From Bacteroidales bacterium (GTDB taxonomy: Bacteria > Bacteroidota > Bacteroidia > Bacteroidales > F082), in assembly GCA_900769945.1 (NCBI GenBank), contig CAAGIO010000017.1, forward strand, positions 1 to 64,000: a stretch of 64,000 nucleotides of DNA. Reading direction: 5' to 3'. The notes below the pieces were generated by a model. The model was not told where the DNA came from. It did not search any database and was given only the letters and a program-made list of their open reading frames with translations. Shown piece by piece: positions 1 to 8,216 of this stretch. Each line of letters begins with the position of its first letter. Positions within the stretch are counted from its first letter, which is position 1. The translations under genes were made by a program, and so were the position numbers.

Positions 1-19
1 TCTGCAAGGTTTTCGAGTG

Positions 20-27
20 CAAAGTTA
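20..27 (-). promoter_or_regulatory. Candidate -7 promoter element reading off the left end
   Basis: The minus strand reads TAACTTTG, a match to the Bacteroidetes -7 consensus TAnnTTTG. It would drive a gene lying beyond the left edge of the window, so there is nothing visible to confirm it. Confidence 0.3.
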
Positions 28-89
28 CATAAAATTGTGGACATATGCAAAAAAAATCGCAATTATTTTATTGATAACCATTATTTATA

Positions 90-311
90 CTAAATTTCAT
101 TATCGACTAAATAAGAATAATATTCATAACCATGAATTTTAACTGTTGTTTTTCCATCACTTTGCACTGTTGCTATTTTTTCCATAGATGGAGAATAGAT
201 TTCTGTTCCGGGAGTACCATTAATTACAAAATTCTGAGACATTTTACATGAACTCATAAAAGAAAAGAGGAACATCACACTGAATATTAGGTATAATCTT
301 TTCATAATCAA
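90..311 (-). CDS. Small predicted lipoprotein, 73 aa, function unknown
   Basis: I do not recognise this protein. It begins with a basic residue and a hydrophobic stretch ending in SFMSSC, which resembles a lipobox with the cysteine near residue 22, so it is probably an exported lipoprotein. The mature part is only about 50 residues and contains a short beta-rich stretch (NGTPGTEIYSP) of the kind seen in PEGA-like surface modules, but that is only a resemblance. It starts 3 nt after the stop of the larger lipoprotein gene upstream, so the two are almost certainly co-transcribed and may act together. The DNA is A+T-rich relative to the core genes further right. Confidence 0.55.
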   Translation of the reverse strand: MIMKRLYLIFSVMFLFSFMSSCKMSQNFVINGTPGTEIYSPSMEKIATVQSDGKTTVKIHGYEYYSYLVDNEI

Positions 312-314
312 TCT

Positions 315-1187
315 CTATTTATAATCATACAACACACCTTGCAATCTCAAATCAGAACCTTCAGAACCTATTGAATAATTTTTGTTAAATGATAGTAACC
401 ACCAATATTCATTAAGCGAATCAGGCTTTGTGGAATATAACTTCATTAGTGCGTCATTAACATGTTCTGTATTGACAACTGGTACAACAATTTTGGAGTT
501 TGCATAAAAATTTGTTACTATTTTGTCGAATGTTTCGCCATTATCTAATGAATAAGAAATACAAACACTGAAACGGCAATACGACTGCGGCTCAGCAATG
601 TTAGTAATTATCTCCTCATTATTTTGTTCAAGATATTGATACCCGATTCCATCTATGTGAAAATCCTTAGACATAGCACCATGGCCGTATGGAGCAATCG
701 AAACTTGAGGCATGTCGGCGACGTATGTGACATCTGTTGTTGAAGAACCAGTCGTGCCAGAGCCACCAACATTTATTCCATTTGCTATTTGTCCAACAAC
801 ACCACCAACACCAAATGCTCCAGCAATAGCACCGAGATTAACCGTTGCTCCATTAGTTGTTGATGACATTGTGGTCGTTGATGAGGTTCTTACTGTAGGG
901 TCATAGTAAGATGTTGACAACCCATCCGAATTCACAAAGAAAGATTTTGTCTGGTCGATTGTCATTATTTCTGAAGTGCGGTTATATACAATTGCTGTCA
1001 AATTTCCATTTTTAGAAACTGTGTAAACAACTGCAATCTCGGCATCTTCGGGTATTGGATTATCCTGAGTAGGTTGAGCATGTCTGGTTCTTATCGATTG
1101 ATAAGCAATGCTTGTAGTTGTTAATTTAGTAGAACTACATGAAGATAATACCAAAAGGATTAATGCAGAATAAATGAACTTCTTCAT
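315..1187 (-). CDS. Predicted lipoprotein, 290 aa, function unknown
   Basis: The protein starts MKKFIYSALILLVLSSCSS, a clear signal peptide II with the lipidated cysteine at about residue 17, so it should be anchored in an outer or inner membrane. Residues roughly 100-150 are Ser/Thr/Gly/Ala-rich, including a glycine-rich hydrophobic stretch (GAIAGAFGVGGVVGQ) that could be a flexible linker or a membrane-contacting helix. The rest appears to be beta-rich. I cannot assign a family. It heads a two-gene unit with the small lipoprotein downstream. A TAnnTTTG promoter element lies about 50 nt upstream. The base composition is A+T-rich, consistent with accessory DNA. Confidence 0.65.
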   Translation of the reverse strand: MKKFIYSALILLVLSSCSSTKLTTTSIAYQSIRTRHAQPTQDNPIPEDAEIAVVYTVSKNGNLTAIVYNRTSEIMTIDQTKSFFVNSDGLSTSYYDPTVRTSSTTTMSSTTNGATVNLGAIAGAFGVGGVVGQIANGINVGGSGTTGSSTTDVTYVADMPQVSIAPYGHGAMSKDFHIDGIGYQYLEQNNEEIITNIAEPQSYCRFSVCISYSLDNGETFDKIVTNFYANSKIVVPVVNTEHVNDALMKLYSTKPDSLNEYWWLLSFNKNYSIGSEGSDLRLQGVLYDYK

Positions 1188-1235
1188 ATTTTGCTTCTTT
1201 TGTTATAAAATAAAAATAATTTTAGTTGTTTTGGT

Positions 1236-1243
1236 CAAATTTA
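1236..1243 (-). promoter_or_regulatory. Candidate -7 promoter element of the lipoprotein pair
   Basis: The minus strand reads TAAATTTG, matching TAnnTTTG, about 49 nt upstream of the 290-aa lipoprotein start. I did not find a convincing -33 TTTG partner. Confidence 0.45.
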
Positions 1244-1284
1244 CAATAAATGAAAAAGGCGTGTAACCATTCTTTTGCTTGTTT

Positions 1285-1428
1285 CAACTTATGGTTACCG
1301 CCAAGTGACCTGCATACTAACAAGCACAGAATAGCCCACGCCCTATAAGCGTGAACTTTCAGTCTGCTTATTCTCAGTATGCGAATATTGGCGGTATTCT
1401 AAGTTGAGAGAACAAGAGCTAAAAGCTC
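1285..1428. other. Nested multi-helix element in a 530-nt non-coding stretch
   Basis: No gene is evident between 1188 and 1719. This part folds as a set of nested inverted repeats: CAACTTA (1285-1291) with TAAGTTG (1400-1406), TACCGCCAA (1296-1304) with TTGGCGGTA (1388-1396), GCATACT (1312-1318) with AGTATGC (1376-1382), AAGCA (1322-1326) with TGCTT (1365-1369), and CACGC (1337-1341) with GCGTG (1349-1353). A separate small hairpin GAGCT-AAA-AGCTC is at 1416-1428. The alternation of perfect helices and internal loops is typical of a structured RNA or of a palindromic mobile remnant. The strand cannot be decided from sequence alone. Confidence 0.5.
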
Positions 1429-1623
1429 AATATGTTTATTTCAAGTAATATGAATGGAAACGCTCCTCGTTGTTAATGTTTTGCCACACTTGTATGCGGT
1501 CTGTTGTCTTAACTTGCGTAATGCAGCCACATCAGGCTGTCGGATTACTTTCGGAATGCGTTTCTTCTATTTGTTTATTTTTTTACCTCCTGTTTTTCAG
1601 CGTTATATTCTTATTAACCTAAG

Positions 1624-1659
1624 TTTATCGTTGCGAACCCATGGGTTCGCAACGATAAA
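1624..1659. terminator. Perfect 36-nt palindrome downstream of the TPR gene
   Basis: The 36 nt from 1624 to 1659 equal their own reverse complement, with CCATGG at the centre. The site lies about 60 nt beyond the stop of the minus-strand TPR gene, so a transcription-ending hairpin is the simplest role. There is no strong T tract, so a protein-binding or recombination site is also possible. Confidence 0.5.
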
Positions 1660-1719
1660 AACCATTATTTGTCAATTAGTTATAGAAAAACTAAATATTA
1701 GTTACAGTCGTTCTATATC

Positions 1720-2964
1720 TTAAATACCTAATGCTGCTGCTTTATCATTCATTTTCAGTCTTGTATAGATACCTTTGAGAGCCTGTTTCACTGCATTATC
1801 ATCAGGAAGTAGCTCGTATGTCTTCTCAACGTATGGTAAAGCTCTCTCATCGAATGACTTACCTGTAGCTGTCAGTTCGTCGGTAGCTTTGATATAGGCG
1901 TTAAAGTTAGAGTATTCGCTTGGGTCCTTGTCGTTGGCCTCTTTATAATATTCTGAAGCCTTTTCGATAAGGAGTGCGCCTGCGTTATAGTAAGCGTCAG
2001 CGTATTTCTCATCAACCTTTATTGCGCTTTCATAATATCCGAGAGCCTTGTCCATGTCATAGATAACGGACTCTTTGTTGCCGAAAATTGTTCCAAGGAT
2101 GAAGTAATAGACAGGCTGGTCAGAGTATTTCTGTGCCATTGCTTCGATTTGGTCTGTGATTTCAGCCTCTCTATGTAGTGAGAGGTAGATGTTAATCATG
2201 TCATTAACAAGCTGAGGGTCCTCTGGATATTTCTGTCTTGCGACATTGATAATCTCGATACCTTTCTCGCCTTCGCCGAGTTCTCTATAGGCGTTGACAA
2301 GGCCTGAGTAGATTGATGCGTCTTCGAAGCCTTTTTCAATGAGAGTGGCATAAGTAGATGCGGCCACATCAAACTTAGAGACCTTTGAGGCGCAGAGTGC
2401 GAGGTTCACCAAGGCGGCGTCATCAACACCACCGATTTTTGCCTTTGCGTCGGCGGCTTTCTGGAAGTTCACCATTGCGTCCTCATAGTTAGCGTTGTTG
2501 AAGCTGTCAACACCAAGTTGGTAATATGAGTTACCGATGGCATTAATATAAGATTCAAGTTCGTACCTGTTATCTTGGTAGTATTTAGCGTCAACTTCCT
2601 GTAATTTCTGGATACCGCTGAGAGCTTTAGAATAAGCGTCGTTATCAATCTCGAAAAACTCAGGATAGGCACCTATTTTGTAATAGATAACAGTGTAGTA
2701 ATGCCATGTTTTCGCTTGGTTTGCGGTTGACTCGTTTACAGCCACAGCGTCGATAGCGTCCTTAGCCTTCTGCATAAGGATGGCGGCGTTCTTCATCTGT
2801 TTTGCTGCCTTCTCAACCTTGTTCATCACTTTGTACTCGTCTGCCGACTCAATAAGTTGTTGGGCTTGTCTCTGATAGTTGTTTGCGTCTTGACGTTTCA
2901 TATCCTGTGCCATTGCAAATTGGCATGCAATTGCGAGGACTACAATAAACAATATTTTCTTCAT
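1720..2964 (-). CDS. Secreted tetratricopeptide-repeat protein
   Basis: The 414-aa protein has a signal peptide (MKKILFIVVLAIACQFAMA, cleavage before QD), so it acts in the periplasm or at the cell surface. The remainder is helical with several TPR-like units, clearest around NYEDAMVNFQKAADAKAK, SIYSGLVNAYRELGEGEKG and KYADAYYNAGALLIEKA. TPR proteins are scaffolds and no catalytic motif is visible. It follows gyrA by 23 nt on the same strand and is probably co-transcribed. I recall a TPR gene next to gyrA in other Bacteroidetes genomes, which supports a conserved but uncharacterised housekeeping role. Transcription probably ends at the palindrome at 1624-1659. Confidence 0.85.
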   Translation of the reverse strand: MKKILFIVVLAIACQFAMAQDMKRQDANNYQRQAQQLIESADEYKVMNKVEKAAKQMKNAAILMQKAKDAIDAVAVNESTANQAKTWHYYTVIYYKIGAYPEFFEIDNDAYSKALSGIQKLQEVDAKYYQDNRYELESYINAIGNSYYQLGVDSFNNANYEDAMVNFQKAADAKAKIGGVDDAALVNLALCASKVSKFDVAASTYATLIEKGFEDASIYSGLVNAYRELGEGEKGIEIINVARQKYPEDPQLVNDMINIYLSLHREAEITDQIEAMAQKYSDQPVYYFILGTIFGNKESVIYDMDKALGYYESAIKVDEKYADAYYNAGALLIEKASEYYKEANDKDPSEYSNFNAYIKATDELTATGKSFDERALPYVEKTYELLPDDNAVKQALKGIYTRLKMNDKAAALGI

Positions 2965-2987
2965 TTCTTAAAAATTATTAGTTATTA

Positions 2988-5525
2988 CTATTCATTATTA
3001 TCTTCAACATTTTCAATATTCTCCGTAATGGAGGTGTCATCAGCAGATGTCATTTCATTATCTTCAACATCGTCGATGTCTTCAGCTTTCACTTTTGTCA
3101 CGGCGGCGATTTCGTCATTATCGCGCAGGTTTATCAGGCGGACGCCTTGTGTGGCGCGGCCAACGACTCTAAGTGTATCGACAGCGATACGGATAAGGAT
3201 GCCTGACTTGTTGATAATCATAAGGTCATCACCATCTACGACATCTTTTATTGCCACGAGCTGGCCTGTCTTGTCGGTGATATTCATTGTCTTCACGCCC
3301 TTGCCGCCTCTGTTAGTGATGCGGTATTCTTCGAGTTCGGAGCGTTTGCCAAAACCTTTTTCTGAAACCACGAGTACGTTTGTCTTAGGGTCATCGATGC
3401 AAATCATTCCAACGACCTCGTCGTCAGGGTCGTCAATACTGATTGCGCGAACACCTGAGGCGGTCCTGCCCATAGGACGCACCGTTGATTCAGGGAATCT
3501 GATAGCCCTACCCGACTTCAAGGCGATAACTATCTCGCTGTTTCCGCTTGTCATCTTCGCTTCGAGCAGTTCGTCACCCTCACGTATTCCAAGGGCTATA
3601 ATACCTGTAGCGCGAGGACGAGAGAAGGCCTCAAGGGTGGTTTTCTTGATGACACCCTTCTTGGTGATAAGTGTAAGATAGTGATTTTCAACAAAATCCT
3701 TGCTAATATCAGACAAGTTGATATAAGCTTTAACGTTATCATCAGGGTCAAGTTTGATAATATTCTGTATAGCACGTCCTTTGCTTGCCTTTGTGCCTTC
3801 AGGAATCTCGAACACTCTCAGCCAGTAGCACTTGCCTTTCTCAGTAAAGAAGAGCATATAGTTATGGTTTGTGGCGACGAATATCTGTTCGATGAAGTCC
3901 TCGTCACGGGCGTCAGAGCCTTTGGAGCCCTTTCCTCCCCTACTCTGCCTGCGGTACTCGCTAAGGTTAGTCCTCTTAATATAATTAAGGTGTGAGATAG
4001 TGACGACCACAGCGTCGTCAGGGATGATGTCCTCCATCTTGAAGTCGTCGGCGGTATGTTCGATGGTGGTCTTTCTCTCGTCACCATATTTCTCTTTGAT
4101 AAGAGTGAGTTCGTTTTTAATTATCTGGAACTGTAGCTCTCTGCTTTCGAGGATCTCTTTCAGGTGGGATATAAGGTTATGGAGTTGTTCAAGTTCGTCC
4201 ATAATCTTCTTTATTTCGAGGCCGGCGAGTTGTCCGAGTCGGTATGCCACTATTGCAGCAGCCTGAGGGTCGTCGAATCCATACTGTTCCATAAGGGCTA
4301 CCTTTGCCTCGCTTGAGCCGCCTTTACAGGCCTTGATAGTTGCTATTATCTCGTCAATGATATTGATAGCCCTTGCGAGACCTTCGAGGATATGAGCTCT
4401 TTTCTCAGCCTCTCTAAGGTCGTGCTGTGTACGGCGCAGTACGCATTCGTGTCTGTGTTCCACATAGTAATGAATCAGCTGTTTGAGGTTGAGGGTATGA
4501 GGGCGGCCATTGACGAGGCACACGTTATTGACGCTGAATGAGCTTTGCAGCCCTGTCATCTGGAATAGTTTGTTCAGGACGACGCTTGACACTGCGTCGC
4601 GTTTAAGGTCATAGACGATACGCAGTCCGTTTCTATCCGATTCGTCGCGGATATCGGCTATTCCGTCGAGTTTCTTCTCATTGATAAGGTCGGCGGTACG
4701 TTTTATCATCTCTGCCTTGTTAGTCTGGTAAGGCACTGATGTGGCTATAATCCTCTCATGGCCGTTATGTTCTTCAATCTCGGTGTTGGCGCGTAGCACA
4801 ATACGGCCGCGTCCGGTCTCGAAGGCGTCACGCACACCCTCGTATCCGTAAATTATTCCGCCTGTCGGGAAGTCCGGGGCCTTGATATACTCCATGAGCT
4901 CGCTGACGGTGATGTCGTTATTGTCGATATATGCAATAATGCCGTCAACGACCTCCCTAAGGTTGTGAGGAGGCATGTTTGTCGCCATACCCACGGCGAT
5001 ACCGCTTGCACCGTTTACAAGGAGGTTCGGTATCAAAGCTGGAAGCACAGAAGGCTCCTTTTCCGAATCATCATAGTTGTTTGTGAAGTCAACAGTATCC
5101 TTGTCAAGGTCAGCGAGCATTTCCTCGGCAATCTTCCTAAGCCTTGCCTCGGTGTAACGCATAGCCGCAGGAGGGTCAGCATCTATAGAGCCGAAATTAC
5201 CTTGTCCGTCGATAAGAGGATACCTCATGCTCCAATCCTGCGCAAGTCGGACCATCGCGTCATATACAGAGGAGTCGCCATGCGGGTGGTACTTGCCGAG
5301 AACCTCGCCGACAACCTTTGCCGACTTCTTGTAAGGACGGTTGGACAAGACACCCATATCCATCATTCCATAGAGAATACGGCGGTGAACAGGCTTCAAT
5401 CCATCTCGAACGTCCGGCAAGGCACGAGCCACGATAACAGACATCGAGTAATCGATATAACTTGTTTTCATGTGATCCTCAATGCCTATCGGGACTATTT
5501 TTTCACCTTCAAATTGTTCTTCCAT
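2988..5525 (-). CDS. gyrA: DNA gyrase subunit A
   Basis: Gyrase A cuts and rejoins DNA in the A2B2 gyrase that introduces negative supercoils. The 845-aa protein shows the breakage-reunion domain with the catalytic tyrosine in AMRYTEARL (Tyr124). The quinolone-resistance region HPHGDSSVYD keeps the susceptible-type Ser85 and Asp89 (E. coli Ser83/Asp87). The C-terminal beta-pinwheel carries the GyrA box as QSRGGKG, one residue from the canonical QRRGGKG, which separates it from ParC. A 35-residue acidic tail follows. The ATG at 5525 (MEEQFEGE) is preferred over a TTG immediately upstream. It is divergent from clpC, with a minus-strand TATTTTTG element at 5566-5573. Confidence 0.97.
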   Translation of the reverse strand: MEEQFEGEKIVPIGIEDHMKTSYIDYSMSVIVARALPDVRDGLKPVHRRILYGMMDMGVLSNRPYKKSAKVVGEVLGKYHPHGDSSVYDAMVRLAQDWSMRYPLIDGQGNFGSIDADPPAAMRYTEARLRKIAEEMLADLDKDTVDFTNNYDDSEKEPSVLPALIPNLLVNGASGIAVGMATNMPPHNLREVVDGIIAYIDNNDITVSELMEYIKAPDFPTGGIIYGYEGVRDAFETGRGRIVLRANTEIEEHNGHERIIATSVPYQTNKAEMIKRTADLINEKKLDGIADIRDESDRNGLRIVYDLKRDAVSSVVLNKLFQMTGLQSSFSVNNVCLVNGRPHTLNLKQLIHYYVEHRHECVLRRTQHDLREAEKRAHILEGLARAINIIDEIIATIKACKGGSSEAKVALMEQYGFDDPQAAAIVAYRLGQLAGLEIKKIMDELEQLHNLISHLKEILESRELQFQIIKNELTLIKEKYGDERKTTIEHTADDFKMEDIIPDDAVVVTISHLNYIKRTNLSEYRRQSRGGKGSKGSDARDEDFIEQIFVATNHNYMLFFTEKGKCYWLRVFEIPEGTKASKGRAIQNIIKLDPDDNVKAYINLSDISKDFVENHYLTLITKKGVIKKTTLEAFSRPRATGIIALGIREGDELLEAKMTSGNSEIVIALKSGRAIRFPESTVRPMGRTASGVRAISIDDPDDEVVGMICIDDPKTNVLVVSEKGFGKRSELEEYRITNRGGKGVKTMNITDKTGQLVAIKDVVDGDDLMIINKSGILIRIAVDTLRVVGRATQGVRLINLRDNDEIAAVTKVKAEDIDDVEDNEMTSADDTSITENIENVEDNNE

Positions 5526-5565
5526 CAATTATCTCCTTTTAAAATTAACGTTTTTATTTAGTTTA

Positions 5566-5573
5566 CAAAAATA
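5566..5573 (-). promoter_or_regulatory. Candidate -7 element of gyrA
   Basis: The minus strand reads TATTTTTG, matching TAnnTTTG, about 40 nt upstream of the gyrA ATG in the divergent gyrA-clpC spacer. Confidence 0.6.
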
Positions 5574-5661
5574 CGTTATTTTTTCGTTTGCAGATAAAAA
5601 ATTCTTTAAAAAAATATGCGTAAAATATGACACAAAACCTTCTAACAAGGAATTTTGTTTG

Positions 5662-5669
5662 TATCTTTG
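5662..5669 (+). promoter_or_regulatory. Candidate -7 element of clpC
   Basis: TATCTTTG followed by C lies 23 nt upstream of the clpC start codon, giving a short A-rich leader, as is common in Bacteroidetes. Confidence 0.65.
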
Positions 5670-5692
5670 CAGTTTGAAAAAACAATAAAAAA

Positions 5693-8215
5693 ATGGACCA
5701 GAAATTTTCACCAAGAGTAAGAGAAATAATGTTTCATAGTCAGGAGGAGGCTGTGAAAATGGGCAGTCCGCATATTGGATTAGAGCATATTTTCCTCGGC
5801 ATCACAGATGACAATGGCAGCAACGCGGTAAGGATATTAGGTGACCTTGGAGTTGATATTGAGGCGTTTAGGCTAAAGCTTGAGGCTTCCATCAAGTCTA
5901 ATACCGCGAATAACGGCAGGAAGGCAGCAGAGCTTCCGTTGACAAAGCAGGCGGAGAGAGCCATAAAGTTCACATATATTGTGGCGAAAGACTTCAACAG
6001 CGAGCAGGTGTCATCTGAGCACCTTATGCTTGCAATACTTCATGATGACAACAACATTATTTCACAGCGTCTTGAATACGAAGGTGTTACATTTGAAAAA
6101 TACAAGAAGGAAGTAGAGAACATGACATTTAACCACCCCAAGACCAGCCTTGAGAAGGAGAGCACAGACGTCCCCATGGGTCTATTTCAAGATGACGATG
6201 AGGACGACATCAGCTATTCAGCTGAGACCACGCAGCGCAAAGAGAGCAGCAAATCGCAGACCCCGGTCCTTGACAGTTTCGGGCGTGACCTGACACGTGC
6301 GGCGGAAGAGAACCGCCTCGACCCTATTGTTGGACGAGAGAGGGAGCTTGAGCGCATCTGCCAGATATTAAGCCGCCGGAAGAAGAATAACCCTATCTTA
6401 ATAGGTGAGCCGGGCGTGGGTAAATCGGCTATTGCAGAAGGCCTCGCCTCCCGTATCGTGGAGCACAAGGTGCCGCGCGCGCTGTTCAACAAGAAGATAT
6501 ATATGTTAGACCTCGCCTCCGTGGTGGCAGGTACAAAGTACAGGGGACAGTTCGAGGAGCGTATCAAATCCATCATCAACGAGCTGTCGAAGAACCCTGA
6601 CATCATCTTGTTTATAGACGAGATACACACCATCGTCGGCGCGGGCAACGCTAACGGCTCGCTCGACGCATCAAACATGTTCAAGCCTGCCCTCGCCCGC
6701 GGCGAGCTGCAATGTATAGGTGCTACAACACTCGACGAGTATCGCCAATATATAGAGAAAGACGGTGCGTTAGAACGCCGCTTCCAGAAGATTCTCGTGG
6801 AGCCCACCACCCCGGAGGAGACAGTAGCCATCCTCAACAATATCAAGGGAAGGTATGAGGACCACCACCTCGTGTCATACCAGCCGGAGGCGATAGAGGC
6901 GTGCGTTAAGCTAACAAACAGGTATATGTCGGACCGCCACCTCCCAGACAAGGCCATCGACGCTCTTGACGAGGCGGGCGCAAGGGTGCATATCCAGAAC
7001 ATGAACGTCCCCGCCACAATCATCGAGCTTGAGAGCTCTTTAGATGAGGTCCGCAAGCTCAAACAGAAATCGGTGAAAGAAGAGAAGTTCGTAGAAGCCG
7101 GCTCATATCGCGACCAAGAGAGAAGCATAATGAACAAACTCGGCTCCGCTAAGAAAGCATGGGAGACAGAGTCGAACGCGAACAGAATCACTGTGACAGA
7201 ACAAGATGTGGCAGAGGTTGTCGCCATGATGACGGGAGTGCCGGTGCAACGCATCGCGGAGAACGAGAGCACGCGGCTTCTCAATATGGACAAGGAGCTT
7301 CAGGACACCGTTATAGGACAGCAAGAGGCCATCAACAAGGTGGTGCGCGCAATACGCCGTAACAGAGCCGGGCTGAAGGACCCGAACAGACCTATAGGCA
7401 GCTTCATCTTCCTTGGTCCTACCGGCGTCGGCAAGACATATCTCGCCAAAGTCCTCGCCAAATACCTGTTCGACTCCGAAGACGCACTGATCAGAATCGA
7501 CATGAGCGAGTACATGGAGAAGTTCGCCGTGTCACGCCTCGTTGGCGCGCCTCCCGGATACGTCGGTTATGAAGAAGGAGGACAACTGACAGAGAAAGTG
7601 CGCCGCAGACCGTACTCTATTGTGCTTCTCGACGAGATAGAGAAAGCCCACCAAGACGTGTTCCATCTTCTGCTGCAGGTGCTTGACGACGGCCACCTCA
7701 CCGACTCACTCGGAAGAAAAGTGGATTTCAAGAACACCATCATCATCATGACATCAAATATCGGCTCACGCCAACTAAAAGACTTCGGACAAGGCGTCGG
7801 CTTCGGCACGCAAGCCAAGAAGAACGCACAGGACGAATACAACCACAGCGTGATAGAGAACGCACTGAAACGCTCCTTCACCCCCGAATTCCTCAACAGG
7901 ATTGACGACGTGGTGATATTTGAGTCGCTAAGCAAAGAAAATATTAACAAAATCATTGATATAGAGCTAAAAGCCATCTTCGAGAGAGTCAAAGAGATAG
8001 GTTACAACGTCCAGCTTACAGAGAAGGCACGCGACTTCATCATGGAAAAAGGCTGGGACGTACAATATGGAGCACGTCCGCTCAAACGCGCTATCCAAAG
8101 ACATGTTGAGGACGTGTTATCAGAAGCACTACTGCAATCCACTATTAGTAAAGGAACATTGATAACCATAGATTTAGACGAGGAGAAAAAAGAGACGAAA
8201 GTGATAATTGATTGA
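5693..8215 (+). CDS. clpC: ClpC-type AAA+ protease-associated unfoldase
   Basis: This is an ATP-driven unfoldase that feeds substrates to ClpP in the cytoplasm. The 840-aa protein has two N-terminal Clp repeats (residues about 1-145), a first AAA+ module with Walker A GEPGVGKS (238-245) and the DEIH box, and a UVR-like coiled segment in the middle region (around KLKQKSVKEEKFVEAGSY). A second AAA+ module has GPTGVGKT and LLDEIEKAH, followed by a C-terminal D2-small domain. The UVR segment and overall length favour ClpC over ClpA or ClpB. It starts at the ATG 23 nt after a TATCTTTG promoter element. The stop is 1 nt before the next gene, so clpC, the CCA enzyme and miaA probably form one transcript. 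Confidence 0.95.
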   Translation: MDQKFSPRVREIMFHSQEEAVKMGSPHIGLEHIFLGITDDNGSNAVRILGDLGVDIEAFRLKLEASIKSNTANNGRKAAELPLTKQAERAIKFTYIVAKDFNSEQVSSEHLMLAILHDDNNIISQRLEYEGVTFEKYKKEVENMTFNHPKTSLEKESTDVPMGLFQDDDEDDISYSAETTQRKESSKSQTPVLDSFGRDLTRAAEENRLDPIVGRERELERICQILSRRKKNNPILIGEPGVGKSAIAEGLASRIVEHKVPRALFNKKIYMLDLASVVAGTKYRGQFEERIKSIINELSKNPDIILFIDEIHTIVGAGNANGSLDASNMFKPALARGELQCIGATTLDEYRQYIEKDGALERRFQKILVEPTTPEETVAILNNIKGRYEDHHLVSYQPEAIEACVKLTNRYMSDRHLPDKAIDALDEAGARVHIQNMNVPATIIELESSLDEVRKLKQKSVKEEKFVEAGSYRDQERSIMNKLGSAKKAWETESNANRITVTEQDVAEVVAMMTGVPVQRIAENESTRLLNMDKELQDTVIGQQEAINKVVRAIRRNRAGLKDPNRPIGSFIFLGPTGVGKTYLAKVLAKYLFDSEDALIRIDMSEYMEKFAVSRLVGAPPGYVGYEEGGQLTEKVRRRPYSIVLLDEIEKAHQDVFHLLLQVLDDGHLTDSLGRKVDFKNTIIIMTSNIGSRQLKDFGQGVGFGTQAKKNAQDEYNHSVIENALKRSFTPEFLNRIDDVVIFESLSKENINKIIDIELKAIFERVKEIGYNVQLTEKARDFIMEKGWDVQYGARPLKRAIQRHVEDVLSEALLQSTISKGTLITIDLDEEKKETKVIID

Positions 8216-8216
8216 A

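Noticed and set aside
1454..1723. 89-codon plus-strand frame in the non-coding stretch near 1.5 kb
   Set aside because: No homology recognised, runs through the perfect palindrome and into the 3' end of the convergent TPR gene; more likely part of a repeat element.
2857..3681. Long open frame on the plus strand opposite the gyrA 3' end and TPR 5' end
   Set aside because: It lies antisense to two well-supported genes, is Ser/Thr/Arg-rich as expected of a mirror frame, and has no motif.
6214..7293. 359-codon open frame antisense to clpC
   Set aside because: Shadow of the strong codon bias of clpC; the clpC protein is certain across this region and the antisense protein is low-complexity Ser/Arg/Leu.
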